A stretch of DNA of 64,000 bases from Brachybacterium ginsengisoli (lineage in GTDB: Bacteria > Actinomycetota > Actinomycetes > Actinomycetales > Dermabacteraceae). Positions 16,964-24,163 of this stretch are shown here, one piece after another. The position numbers and the translations under genes are program-made. Below the pieces are notes generated by a model. The model was not told the origin of the DNA and searched no databases. It was given only the letters and a program-made list of their open reading frames with translations. Where the stretch lies: NCBI RefSeq assembly GCF_002407065.1, contig NZ_CP023564.1, positions 3,410,001-3,474,000 of the forward strand. The letters are read 5' to 3'. Numbering within the stretch: position 1 is the stretch's first letter; each line of letters opens with the position of its first letter.

Positions 16964-18466
16964 ATGGGACGCGAGATCGGCACGACCGAATACACCCGTT
17001 CCCAACGCACCCGGTACCGCCGGGAGCTGCGTCGCAACCTCGACCTGTTCGAGACGTTCCTGGACACCGCGGAGTTCGTGGACGAGGGAACGGTGGGCGT
17101 CGAGCTCGAGATGAACCTCGCCCGGACCGACACCATGGCGCCGGCGCTGATCGCCGACCTGCTGCTGGAGGATCTGGACGACGAGGACTTCGTCCACGAG
17201 ATCGGCCGCTACAACCTCGAGGCGAACCTCCCGGTCACCCGCCCGCAGGGGGACGGGATCCGGGCGCTCGAGCGCGAGCTGACGGAGAAGATCGCCCGGG
17301 CCGATGACGCCGCACGAGCTCGGGACGCACGGGTGGTCCCCATCGGCCACCTGCCCACCATCACCCAGGAGCTCTTCGAGGGCGACGAGTGGCGGGCGCC
17401 CGGCGCCCGGTTCGAGGCGCTCGAGCGGACCGTCCTGGAGGCGCGGGGCGAGGAGATCTACCTGAGCATCGAGGGCGAGGGGAAGAGCAAGGGCCTCCAG
17501 GCGACCTTCGACTCGATCGCACCGGAGTCCGCGTGCACCTCGATGCAGCTGCATCTGCAGGTCCCGCCCGAGCAGTTCGCGGCCGCCTGGAACGCGGCCC
17601 AGGCGATCGCGGGACCCCAGGTCGCGCTCGCCGCGAACTCGCCCTTCCTGCTGGGCACCCGGCTCTGGCACGAGACGCGCATCCCCACCTTCGTGCAGGC
17701 CCTGGACACCCGGCCGCCCGAGTACCAGGCCCAGGGGGTGCGCCCCCGGGTGTGGTTCGGCGAACGCTGGATCACCTCGATGTTCGACCTCTTCGAGGAG
17801 AACGTGCGCCTGTTCCCGGCGCTGATCCCGGAGTCGCGGGAGATGGCCGAGGAGCCGTTGCTCACCGAGGGCTCGGCCCCGCGGCTGCACGAGCTGATGC
17901 TGCACAACGGGACCGTGTGGCGCTGGAACCGGCCGATCTACGATCCCGGCACGGACGTCCCCCACCTGCGTCTCGAGAACCGTCTGCTCCCCGCAGGGCC
18001 GACGCCCGCCGACATGGCCGCCAACGCCGCCTTCTTCTACGGGATCCTCCACTCGCTGGTGCACGAGCGGCGCCCGCTGTGGTCGCGGATGAGCTTCGAG
18101 CAGGCCGCGGAGGCGTTCCAGCAGTGCGCCCGCTGGGGGCTGGAGGCGCGCGTGCGCTGGCCCAAGGTGGGCCGCGTGCGGGTGGCGGACCTGCTGCAGG
18201 AGCAGCTGATCCCGCAGGCCATGGAGGGGTTGCGCAGCCTCGGGGCCGATCCGGACGTCGCCGAGCACTACGGCGAGATCCTCTCGGAGCGCGCCCGCAC
18301 CGGCCGCAACGGCGCCCGCTGGCAGATCGACACCGTCACCTCGCTCGAGCTGCGCGGCGCGAGCCGTCCCGAGGCGCTCGCGGAGATGACCCGGCTCTAT
18401 CGCGCCGCGGTGGACACCGGTGAGCCGGTCCACGCCTGGACGGTGCCGGCCCGGCAGCGGGGCTGA
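16964..18466 (+). CDS. Glutamate-cysteine ligase family protein
   Basis: 500 residues. The ATP-grasp-like GCS2 core is recognisable from TVGVELEMNL (metal/glutamate site) near residue 45, RYNLEANLP, AACTSMQLHLQV-type sequence near 190, ANSPFLLG and LRLENRLLPAGPTPADM. The ligase joins glutamate and cysteine as the first step of glutathione, mycothiol-side or ergothioneine-related thiol chemistry. In actinobacteria this subfamily is often an orphan and its acceptor is not proven. No egt genes flank it. AGGTCACC precedes ATG 16964. Confidence 0.8.
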   Translation: MGREIGTTEYTRSQRTRYRRELRRNLDLFETFLDTAEFVDEGTVGVELEMNLARTDTMAPALIADLLLEDLDDEDFVHEIGRYNLEANLPVTRPQGDGIRALERELTEKIARADDAARARDARVVPIGHLPTITQELFEGDEWRAPGARFEALERTVLEARGEEIYLSIEGEGKSKGLQATFDSIAPESACTSMQLHLQVPPEQFAAAWNAAQAIAGPQVALAANSPFLLGTRLWHETRIPTFVQALDTRPPEYQAQGVRPRVWFGERWITSMFDLFEENVRLFPALIPESREMAEEPLLTEGSAPRLHELMLHNGTVWRWNRPIYDPGTDVPHLRLENRLLPAGPTPADMAANAAFFYGILHSLVHERRPLWSRMSFEQAAEAFQQCARWGLEARVRWPKVGRVRVADLLQEQLIPQAMEGLRSLGADPDVAEHYGEILSERARTGRNGARWQIDTVTSLELRGASRPEALAEMTRLYRAAVDTGEPVHAWTVPARQRG

Positions 18467-18551
18467 GCCTCGGGACCACCCGGAGCACCACCGACGCCCA
18501 CAACGTGTCCACATCTCGGACCTCTGTCTCACGGAGCAGTACAGTGCTTCC

Positions 18552-19541
18552 ATGAGCACCCCCACCCCGACCCCCTCGGCAGCGAGCTCCGCCCGCGCCT
18601 CGGAGGACCGTTCCGCGCGCATCGCGGTGACGATCTTCCCCGCCCTGATCCTCCTCGCCGCAGCTATCGGCTTCTTCCTCCCGGACGTCGGCCAGTCCCT
18701 CGCGCCCTTCACCAGCATCTATCTGGGCGTGATCATGTTCGCGATGGGTCTGACGCTCACGATCCCGGACTTCTCCCTGGTGGCGCGGCGCCCGCTGCCG
18801 GTGCTGATCGGCGTGGTGGCCCAGTACGTGATCATGCCGCTCGTGGGCCTCGGGGTGACCATCCTCCTCCAGCTCCCGCCCGAGCTCGCCGTCGGCGTGA
18901 TCCTCGTCGGCTGCGCCCCCGGCGGCACCAGCTCGAACGTGATCACCTACCTGGCCAAGGCGGACACCGCCCTGTCGGTGACGATGACCTCGATCTCCAC
19001 CCTGCTCGCTCCGCTGCTCACGCCGCTGCTGACCCTGTGGCTGGCCGGCTCCTACCTGCCCGTGGACGCAGGCTCCATGGCGATGTCGATCGTGCAGATG
19101 GTGCTGATCCCCGTCGTCGGCGGCCTCGTGGTGCGCCTGCTGCTGGGCGGGCTCGTGGCCCGGATCCTGCCGGCCCTGCCGTGGATCAGCGTCGCCGGCA
19201 TCTCCCTCGTGGTCATCGCCGTGGTCAGCGGCTCGACCGAGGCGATCATGTCGGCCGGTGCGCTGGTGCTGGTCGCCGTGGTGCTGCACAACGGCCTCGG
19301 CTACCTGCTGGGCTACTGGGCCGCACGTCTGCTCCGCCAGGGCGAGCGCGCCGCCCGCACCACCTCCATCGAGGTGGGCATGCAGAACTCGGGCCTGGCC
19401 GCGACCCTCGCCGCGAGCGCCTTCTCCCCCGCCGCCGCCCTGCCCGCCGCGATCTTCTCGATCTGGCACAACCTCTCCGGCGCGATGCTGGCGATGTACT
19501 ACCGCCGCACCGCGGACAAGCATCAGGTCGACCCCACCTGA
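18552..19541 (+). CDS. Bile acid:sodium symporter family (BASS) transporter
   Basis: 329 residues, 10 membrane segments. IYLGVIMFAMGLTLTI, VILVGCAPGGTSSNVITYLA and TSIEVGMQNSGLAATLA are family signatures forming the two crossed helices of the sodium and substrate sites. Bacterial BASS proteins carry pantoate, pyruvate or similar organic anions, or Na+ conjugates, rather than bile acids. The stop is followed within 20 bp by a strong hairpin (19560-19598), so it ends its transcript. ATG 18552 is chosen; the open frame extends upstream into the ligase gene without a site. Confidence 0.88.
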   Translation: MSTPTPTPSAASSARASEDRSARIAVTIFPALILLAAAIGFFLPDVGQSLAPFTSIYLGVIMFAMGLTLTIPDFSLVARRPLPVLIGVVAQYVIMPLVGLGVTILLQLPPELAVGVILVGCAPGGTSSNVITYLAKADTALSVTMTSISTLLAPLLTPLLTLWLAGSYLPVDAGSMAMSIVQMVLIPVVGGLVVRLLLGGLVARILPALPWISVAGISLVVIAVVSGSTEAIMSAGALVLVAVVLHNGLGYLLGYWAARLLRQGERAARTTSIEVGMQNSGLAATLAASAFSPAAALPAAIFSIWHNLSGAMLAMYYRRTADKHQVDPT

Positions 19542-19559
19542 TCCCACCTCCCACCGTCT

Positions 19560-19598
19560 GACGGGCCGACGCACCGCACCTGCGGGCGTCGGTCCGTC
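19560..19598 (+). terminator. Hairpin after the BASS transporter gene
   Basis: GACGGGCCGACGC (19560-19572) pairs with GCGTCGGTCCGTC (19586-19598), 13 bp with one G-T pair. The loop can itself form CCGCA/TGCGG. There is no T-run, which is common for terminators at this GC content. Confidence 0.6.
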
Positions 19599-19708
19599 GT
19601 GCGTCGGCACGTCGGGCATCCGCCGTTCGCACGGGGAGTCCTCCCCATCGCGAGGCGAACACGTGTCAGATATCCTGATCGCCACCCCTCCCCTGCTTGG
19701 AAGAGACC

Positions 19709-20368
19709 ATGAGCAACCCCTACGGACTGCCCCCCGCCGCCCCGCGACCGCCCGAGGTCCCCGCGAAGAGCCGCACCGGGCTGTACATCGGCCTCGCCTG
19801 CGGGTGCCTCCTGCTCATCGTCGTGCTGATCGCCGTGATCGGCGGAGGCTTGTGGTTCTTCTCCACCAGCGGCGATCCGGAGAAGCCGACCGAGAGCCGG
19901 TCCGCCACCGAGGAGCCGACCGACGAGCCGACCGACGAGCCGACGGACGAGCCGACGGACGATCCCATCGAGGAGCCGACCGAGGACCCCTCGGACGATC
20001 CGACCGAAGCGGGCAGCTCCCTCACCATCTCCGCCTCCTCTCCGGAGGAGGGCACCACGCTCGACACGAAGAAGGAGACCGTCGAGACCGAGAACGGCAA
20101 GTTCGTGGGCGTGGCCGTGAACATCACGAACGACAGCGACCAGCAGATCGGCCTGAGCGGGGACAACTTCACCCTGGTCGGATCCGACGGCACCGCATAC
20201 ACGATCTTCTACGGCAGCTTCTCCACCGCCGGACCGCAGATCGAACCCGGCGAGGAGGCCACCGCCCTGCTGTACGTGGACGTCCCGGAGGACACGGAGA
20301 TCAGCTCCGTCACCTACACCGACCCGGTGGGCACGGGCGGCGAGAAGATCACCATCCCGGCGGGTTGA
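19709..20368 (+). CDS. Membrane-anchored protein with EPTD repeats and DUF4352-like domain
   Basis: 219 residues. A proline-rich cytoplasmic N-terminus (PYGLPPAAPRPPEVP) precedes one membrane helix (residues about 26-50, YIGLACGCLLLIVVLIAVIG). An extracellular acidic spacer built of EPTD repeats is next. The C-terminal ~110 residues are beta-sandwich (ENGKFVGVAVNITNDSDQ, FTLVGSDGTAY, IEPGEEATALLYVDVPE), resembling DUF4352, which mediates protein or ligand binding outside the cell. ATG 19709 has GGAAGAG upstream. The function is unknown. It is immediately followed by the ncRNA candidate. Confidence 0.85.
   Translation: MSNPYGLPPAAPRPPEVPAKSRTGLYIGLACGCLLLIVVLIAVIGGGLWFFSTSGDPEKPTESRSATEEPTDEPTDEPTDEPTDDPIEEPTEDPSDDPTEAGSSLTISASSPEEGTTLDTKKETVETENGKFVGVAVNITNDSDQQIGLSGDNFTLVGSDGTAYTIFYGSFSTAGPQIEPGEEATALLYVDVPEDTEISSVTYTDPVGTGGEKITIPAG
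19910..19966 (+). repeat. 12-bp in-frame tandem repeat coding for EPTD
   Basis: About four and a half copies of CGACGAGCCGAC with single-base variants inside the spacer of the membrane-anchored protein. The unit is a multiple of three, so copy number can change without a frameshift. Confidence 0.8.
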
Positions 20369-20380
20369 TCGACCACCCGA

Positions 20381-20606
20381 TATGATTCACTGAAAGTCCT
20401 GGTCAGCACCGTTTCCCGCGCTGGTGGGGCGGGACGTCCAGGGAAAGACCAGCCTCGCCACAGCCCCCTTTCCAGGAGAGGTCGTCTACTGGTCGCAACG
20501 CGTCACCGGAGGGCCCGCCGACTGAGGAGGAAGCGGGCACCGCAGTACCGGGGACGCGGGGGAAAGGGATGGCCCCGGCCCGTGGGGACGGGCCGGGGCA
20601 CTTTTC
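20381..20606 (+). ncRNA. Candidate structured small RNA (about 215 nt) with own -10 and terminator
   Basis: No gene covers this stretch. TATGAT at 20381-20386 is a near-perfect -10; no good -35 is seen. Downstream, nested complementary segments suggest a conserved RNA. CCCTTTCC (20466-20473) pairs with GGAAAGGG (20561-20568). CGCGTC-a-CCGG (20499-20509) pairs with CCGG-g-GACGCG (20548-20558). GCCCGC (20513-20518) pairs with GCGGGC (20533-20538). A 5' hairpin TCCCGC/GCGGGA lies near 20414-20434. CTGGTC (20399 and 20489) competes for one GACCAG (20447). A 10-bp GC hairpin plus TTTT ends it. It is not recognisable as SRP RNA, RNase P RNA, tmRNA or a riboswitch I know; a 6S/Ms1-type role is only a guess. 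Confidence 0.6.
20573..20605 (+). terminator. Strong intrinsic terminator of the ncRNA candidate
   Basis: CCCCGGCCCG (20573-20582), loop TGGGGA, then CGGGCCGGGG (20589-20598): a perfect 10-bp stem followed by CACTTTT. It reads on the plus strand. Confidence 0.88.
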
Positions 20607-20645
20607 TGTCGGGGGCACTTTTCTTTCCGGGGCACTTTTGTTTCC
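20595..20645 (+). repeat. 17-bp tandem repeat (x3) of the terminator tail
   Basis: Three head-to-tail units starting GGGGCACTTTT at 20595, 20612 and 20629, each exactly 17 bp with one to three differences. The first unit contains the 3' arm end and the T-tract of the terminator, so the tail of the terminator has been copied twice. Confidence 0.85.
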
Positions 20646-20673
20646 GGGGCCATGCGGCACCGAACCACGACCC

Positions 20674-21162
20674 TCAGGCGGCGGCCCGGCCCGATTCCCG
20701 CCGCGTCTGCCGTGCGGCGGCGTTCACCGCGCCGAGATGCACCACCGCCACGACGGCGGCGACCGCGAGAACCGTGGTCAGCACGATGAGCGGTTCGCTG
20801 CGCAGCAGCTGAGGGATCAGACGTGCGGGCACCAGGGCGGCGAAGGCGAAGGCCGCCAGGGTGCCGAGGTAGGACCCGACCATGAAGCCTCGATGGATCG
20901 CGACGTTGCCCGCCCGGATCCCGACGATCGCGGCGACCATGCACACCAGCGTCCAGATCGACAGCCCGTGCAACCAGGAGAAGCCGTCCGGGACGATCCA
21001 GAAGCTCGAGATGCACACCGTGAGCATCGCGCCCACCCAGCTCGCCCCGAGCAGCCGGTGCGCGAGGTCTCGGCGCCGGCGCAGGATCTGCAGGGGCCCG
21101 AGCAGCAGGACGTAGATCGCCGCGAGAGCATGCAGCGTGATCACTGGCGTGAGGGCATCCAT
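20674..21162 (-). CDS. DUF2306 family membrane protein
   Basis: 162 residues, five hydrophobic segments. The arrangement HALAAIYVLLLGPLQILRRRRDLAHRLLGASWV, then WLHGLSIWTL and GNVAIHRGFMVGSYLG, with intramembrane histidines, is typical of DUF2306, a four-helix family possibly related to haem-binding membrane proteins. ATG 21162 is used rather than 21189, because the likely promoter lies between them and would give a leaderless message. It is divergent from a MerR regulator, which probably controls it. Confidence 0.78.
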   Translation of the reverse strand: MDALTPVITLHALAAIYVLLLGPLQILRRRRDLAHRLLGASWVGAMLTVCISSFWIVPDGFSWLHGLSIWTLVCMVAAIVGIRAGNVAIHRGFMVGSYLGTLAAFAFAALVPARLIPQLLRSEPLIVLTTVLAVAAVVAVVHLGAVNAAARQTRRESGRAAA

Positions 21163-21171
21163 GCAGTGCAC

Positions 21172-21227
21172 GATAGTCCTGCTATCCATGACCCGCCATC
21201 AAGATAGTCGCAGGTCGGCGCGCTATC
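21172..21227. promoter_or_regulatory. Divergent MerR/DUF2306 promoter region with GATAG/CTATC pairs
   Basis: Two inverted repeats of GATAG and CTATC: 21172-21186 (5-bp spacer) and 21203-21227 (15-bp spacer). On the minus strand TTGATG (21197-21202) and ACTATC (21172-21177) are separated by 19 bp, the over-long spacer typical of MerR-activated promoters. The downstream start codon is only 9 nt further. Confidence 0.55.
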
Positions 21228-21262
21228 CAAGGGCGTAATGGGACGCCAGGGAGGAGCCCCTC

Positions 21263-21931
21263 ATGCAGCTGTCCGAACTCGCCCGTGCCAGCGGGGTCTC
21301 TCCCGCGTCGATCAAGTTCTACCGACGAGAAGGACTGCTTCCCGCCGGGGACCGTGTGACTGCCACCCGCCAGGAGTACGGAGCGGCCCATCTCGAGCGC
21401 CTCGCGCTGATCCAGGTGCTGCGGGAGGTCGCCGAGGCCCCGATCGCCCGCATCGCTCGCCTCACCGCCGTTCTCGACGACCCGGAGCGACCTCTGATCG
21501 ATGCCCTCGCGGAGGCGCAGCTGATTTCGCTGGGCCTGTCCGAGCAGGGCGCGGGGGACGCCCCGGATCACGAGGAGCACCCGTCGATCCTCCCCCTGCT
21601 GGCACGGCTGGGCTGGCCCGATGCGGAGTCCGCGCCGCGGCGCGCCCTGGACGACCTCCTGCGAACGCTCGACGGCTGGGAGATCCCGACGGACATCGAG
21701 GTGCTGCACCGCTATGCCGCTCCGATGGCCGAGATCGCCCGCGCCGACGTCTCCTCGCTGCAGGGCTACGGCGGGGAGGGTGAGGAGCCCGAGGTCAGCG
21801 ACGATGTGCAGGTGATGCGAGCGGTGGCTGGAGCGATGGCTTTCGACCGGTTGGTCCGGCTGCTGCGGGCGCTGGGCCACGCCTCGTTCAGCATCCTGGA
21901 GACGGAGCAGGCTCCTCCCGGACCCGACTGA
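21263..21931 (+). CDS. MerR family transcriptional regulator
   Basis: 222 residues. The N-terminal winged helix is clear: MQLSELARASGVSPASIKFYRREGLLPAGD, then RQEYGAAHLERLALIQVLRE with the second HTH and the start of the dimer helix. The remaining ~130 residues are a helical effector domain of no recognised type, lacking cysteine clusters, so a metal sensor is unlikely. It carries GGGAGGAG 7 nt before ATG. By position it should regulate the divergent DUF2306 gene and itself. Confidence 0.9.
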   Translation: MQLSELARASGVSPASIKFYRREGLLPAGDRVTATRQEYGAAHLERLALIQVLREVAEAPIARIARLTAVLDDPERPLIDALAEAQLISLGLSEQGAGDAPDHEEHPSILPLLARLGWPDAESAPRRALDDLLRTLDGWEIPTDIEVLHRYAAPMAEIARADVSSLQGYGGEGEEPEVSDDVQVMRAVAGAMAFDRLVRLLRALGHASFSILETEQAPPGPD

Positions 21932-21944
21932 GGTCCGGTCGGCG

Positions 21945-21996
21945 CAGGTCAGCGCCTCAGGTCAGCGCCGCAGGTCAGCACCGCAGGTCAGCGCCG
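21945..21996. repeat. 13-bp tandem repeat (x4) across a stop codon
   Basis: Four exact-length units of CAGGTCAGCGCCG, with one or two substitutions, at 21945, 21958, 21971 and 21984. The stop codon of the minus-strand gene lies in the last unit (TCA at 21988-21990). Each unit carries a TGA on that strand, and because 13 is not a multiple of three they fall in different frames. Confidence 0.9.
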
Positions 21997-22797
21997 CAGA
22001 TCGATCCCGAACACGCGCCGGATCTGCGCCACCGCGTGACGGGTGAAGCGGCGGTCCGAGGGGGTCGAGGCGAACGGGAGCACGAGACCCGGATGGTCGG
22101 GATGGGTGACCCGTCCGTGGGTGGCGCCGGGAGTCACCACGAACCCCTCCCCCTCCATGCGGCGCAGCAGCTCCCGTCGGGATGTCGGATGCCGGGTCCC
22201 CTGACCCCCGCGAGCGCTCGGCCCGGCGGCCTCCTCGGCGATGTCCAGCGCCGGCTCGTACTCCTCCGGTCGCACCGACAGCGCGTAACGGGTGGAGAAC
22301 AGGCCGATCACGGCGTTGTCCGCGCGGCGCACCTGCGCCACCAGCTCACCGCGGAGGAAGTGGTCGCTCGCGCCGGAGTCCGCGGTCCAGGCGTCCTCCG
22401 GGTCGGCGATGGTCTGCACGATCTGCTCGGCGCGCAGACCGCTCACGCCCACGGTGCGGATGTCCTCGTCCACGATCCGCAGCGGGCGCGGCAGCGGGCG
22501 CGGGTCCTCGGGCCGCAGGGAGTGCACGGCACCGGGCGGCGGCGCGGGCACGGGACGCGGCAGCTCGACGGTGCGGGCGCGCTGCCGTGCGGTCGGGGCC
22601 GACGTCGAGGCGGTCTCCAGAACAGTGCCGGAGCCCGGCGACGCCGCCTCGCCCGACGGTTCCACGGCGGGCGGGCGACCGCTCGCGCTCCAGTCCACGG
22701 GCCGCACGCGCTGGGCGGGGTCGGTGCTGCGCCGCAGCGCCCTCGGAGTGGGTCGCGGCGCGCCCGAGCCGGGTCCGTCGTCGCTGTCCTGCGTCAT
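21988..22797 (-). CDS. Uncharacterised protein with C-terminal HicA-like segment
   Basis: 269 residues. Residues 1-100 are disordered, Pro/Arg/Ala-rich. A middle globular part (EDIRTVGVSGLRAEQIVQTIADPEDAW then DNAVIGLFSTRYALSV) looks like a small alpha/beta domain. The last ~65 residues, SRRELLRRMEGEGFVVTPGATHGRVTHP..LVLPFASTPSDRRFTRHAVAQIRRVFGIDL, follow the order of a HicA mRNA-interferase fold: helix, G-F, G-x-x-H, strand, then helix ending in GI. No HicB neighbour is present, so it is not a standard toxin-antitoxin pair. ATG 22797, 7 nt after GGGAGG, is preferred to GTG 22803. Confidence 0.7.
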   Translation of the reverse strand: MTQDSDDGPGSGAPRPTPRALRRSTDPAQRVRPVDWSASGRPPAVEPSGEAASPGSGTVLETASTSAPTARQRARTVELPRPVPAPPPGAVHSLRPEDPRPLPRPLRIVDEDIRTVGVSGLRAEQIVQTIADPEDAWTADSGASDHFLRGELVAQVRRADNAVIGLFSTRYALSVRPEEYEPALDIAEEAAGPSARGGQGTRHPTSRRELLRRMEGEGFVVTPGATHGRVTHPDHPGLVLPFASTPSDRRFTRHAVAQIRRVFGIDLRR

Positions 22798-22888
22798 CTC
22801 CACGCCTCCCCGTCGGTCCGATCGCTCCCTGAGATGGTGACATGCCCCGTCGGTCCACTAGCGTGTCGCCCGTCGACGATCACTTCAG

Positions 22889-23464
22889 ATGAGGTTCCGC
22901 GTGTCCACTCGCACCACCCCCCTCCGCCCCACCGCCGCCCGTCTCCTCGGGGCGGTGTTCGCCCTGACCCTGCTCGCCGGCTGCAGCGACGGGTCGTCGG
23001 AGCCCGAGGAGTCGGCCGCCGGGACGTCCGCCTCGGATGCCGGCGGCGAGAAGGGCGGGACCTCCGACGACGGTGGCGCGGCGGACGGCGACACGACGGC
23101 CGGCGGTGCGTCCGACGGCGGCGGCAGGACCGCCGCCGCGGTGCCGCAGGACCCCTACGCCGTCACCCCCGCACCCGACGGCTTCACCGCTCCGGACCCG
23201 TGCACCGGCGAGGGCGCCTACTACGTGAAGGTCGACGGGACGGCCACGCCCGAGCTCCCGGAGCGGGCCGGGGAGACGCTGACCATCTCGGCGGACGGGA
23301 TCTCGGGCGATGACGCCCAGCTGACCGCCACCCTCGGCGACGGCTCATCCCGTCCGATCGAGGACATGACCCTCGGCGAGACCGCCTCCATCGACCTGTG
23401 GACGATCTCGGTCACGAGCGTCTGCGCGGACACGAACCTGATCGAGTTCGACCTCATCGACTGA
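22889..23464 (+). CDS. Secreted lipoprotein of unknown function
   Basis: 191 residues. A basic N-terminus and hydrophobic stretch end in the lipobox LLAGC, so it should be lipid-anchored outside the membrane. About 55 residues of Gly/Ser/Asp-rich linker follow. A ~110-residue domain with two cysteines (DPCTGEGAYYVKVDG and TSVCADTNLIEFDL) probably forms a disulfide. I do not recognise the domain. GTG 22901, preceded by GAGG, is an equally plausible start and leaves the lipobox intact. Its last codons overlap the convergent downstream gene by 11 bp. Confidence 0.78.
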   Translation: MRFRVSTRTTPLRPTAARLLGAVFALTLLAGCSDGSSEPEESAAGTSASDAGGEKGGTSDDGGAADGDTTAGGASDGGGRTAAAVPQDPYAVTPAPDGFTAPDPCTGEGAYYVKVDGTATPELPERAGETLTISADGISGDDAQLTATLGDGSSRPIEDMTLGETASIDLWTISVTSVCADTNLIEFDLID

Positions 23465-24008
23465 GGTCCCCCGCGCCGTCCCGCTCGACCGGGCCTCGCT
23501 CGCGCACTCCGCGCTCGCCCGTCCCCCGAGATCCCGAGGGGTGCAGGTCCCGGTGCTCACGCCGGCGGCGCAGCACCCAGAAGCCCGAGGTCACGAGGGC
23601 GAGGGTTCCCGCGGTCAGACCCGCCACGTCGGTTCCCGCGCGGACCCGCTCCTCGACGCCGGTGCAGGGCCGCTCCCCGGTCCCCTCGATGTCGCAGGGA
23701 CCCGCGCGCGCAGAGTCGTCCGGGACCGGAGAGGTCGCGTCGTCGAGCTCCCCCAGCACCGACGACCTCCCGGGGAGCGGATGCGGGTCGGCCTCTGCGG
23801 AGAGCGCCGCGGTGAGGGACACCGGGCTGATCGCCACGAGCGGCGTCATCGGCAGCGCCTGCCAGGTGATGCCCAGCGCCAGGGCCCCGGCGAGCGCGAC
23901 CGGCCTCAGCAGCGCGGCGCCCCTCTGCATCACGGCACCCTTCTGCAGCACGGCACCTCCGGGCAGAGGGCGCGGCGCAGTCGGTGACTGATTGCGGCAG
24001 CGACGCAC
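23454..24008 (-). CDS. Small membrane/exported protein with two hydrophobic segments
   Basis: 184 residues. A hydrophobic segment near residues 34-60 (LLRPVALAGALALGITWQ) could be a signal or anchor. A ~65-residue extracellular stretch with one cysteine pair (GPCDIEG, RPCTGVE) follows. A C-terminal helix (VAGLTAGTLALVTSGFWVL) ends with RRRREHR, so the tail stays inside. GTG 24008 is chosen because AAGGAGG lies directly upstream; the longer frame has no such site. No family is recognised. Confidence 0.62.
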   Translation of the reverse strand: MRRCRNQSPTAPRPLPGGAVLQKGAVMQRGAALLRPVALAGALALGITWQALPMTPLVAISPVSLTAALSAEADPHPLPGRSSVLGELDDATSPVPDDSARAGPCDIEGTGERPCTGVEERVRAGTDVAGLTAGTLALVTSGFWVLRRRREHRDLHPSGSRGTGERGVRERGPVERDGAGDLSR

Positions 24009-24163
24009 GGAACCTCCTTGATCGGTGCGGGTGTCCCGGCATCCCATCAGCGCGCGATGAACGACGACGAAGGCCCGTGTGGCCGCGAGGTGGCCCCGGA
24101 GCGTCGACCTGGCGGGGCCGGTCCAGGGCGCACAGCGGGCCGCGGGCGCGGCATGATGGAGGG

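Noticed and set aside
14047-17136. A 1029-codon minus-strand frame through the OFA transporter and LtrA
   Set aside because: Only its end (14047-15216) reads as LtrA. The rest is an Arg/Gly/His-rich shadow of the plus-strand transporter, caused by high GC.
20381-20606. SRP RNA, RNase P RNA or tmRNA
   Set aside because: Conserved cores (GGAAGGAAGC-type loop with its partner strand, GAGGAAAGTCC, tRNA-like ends) are absent.
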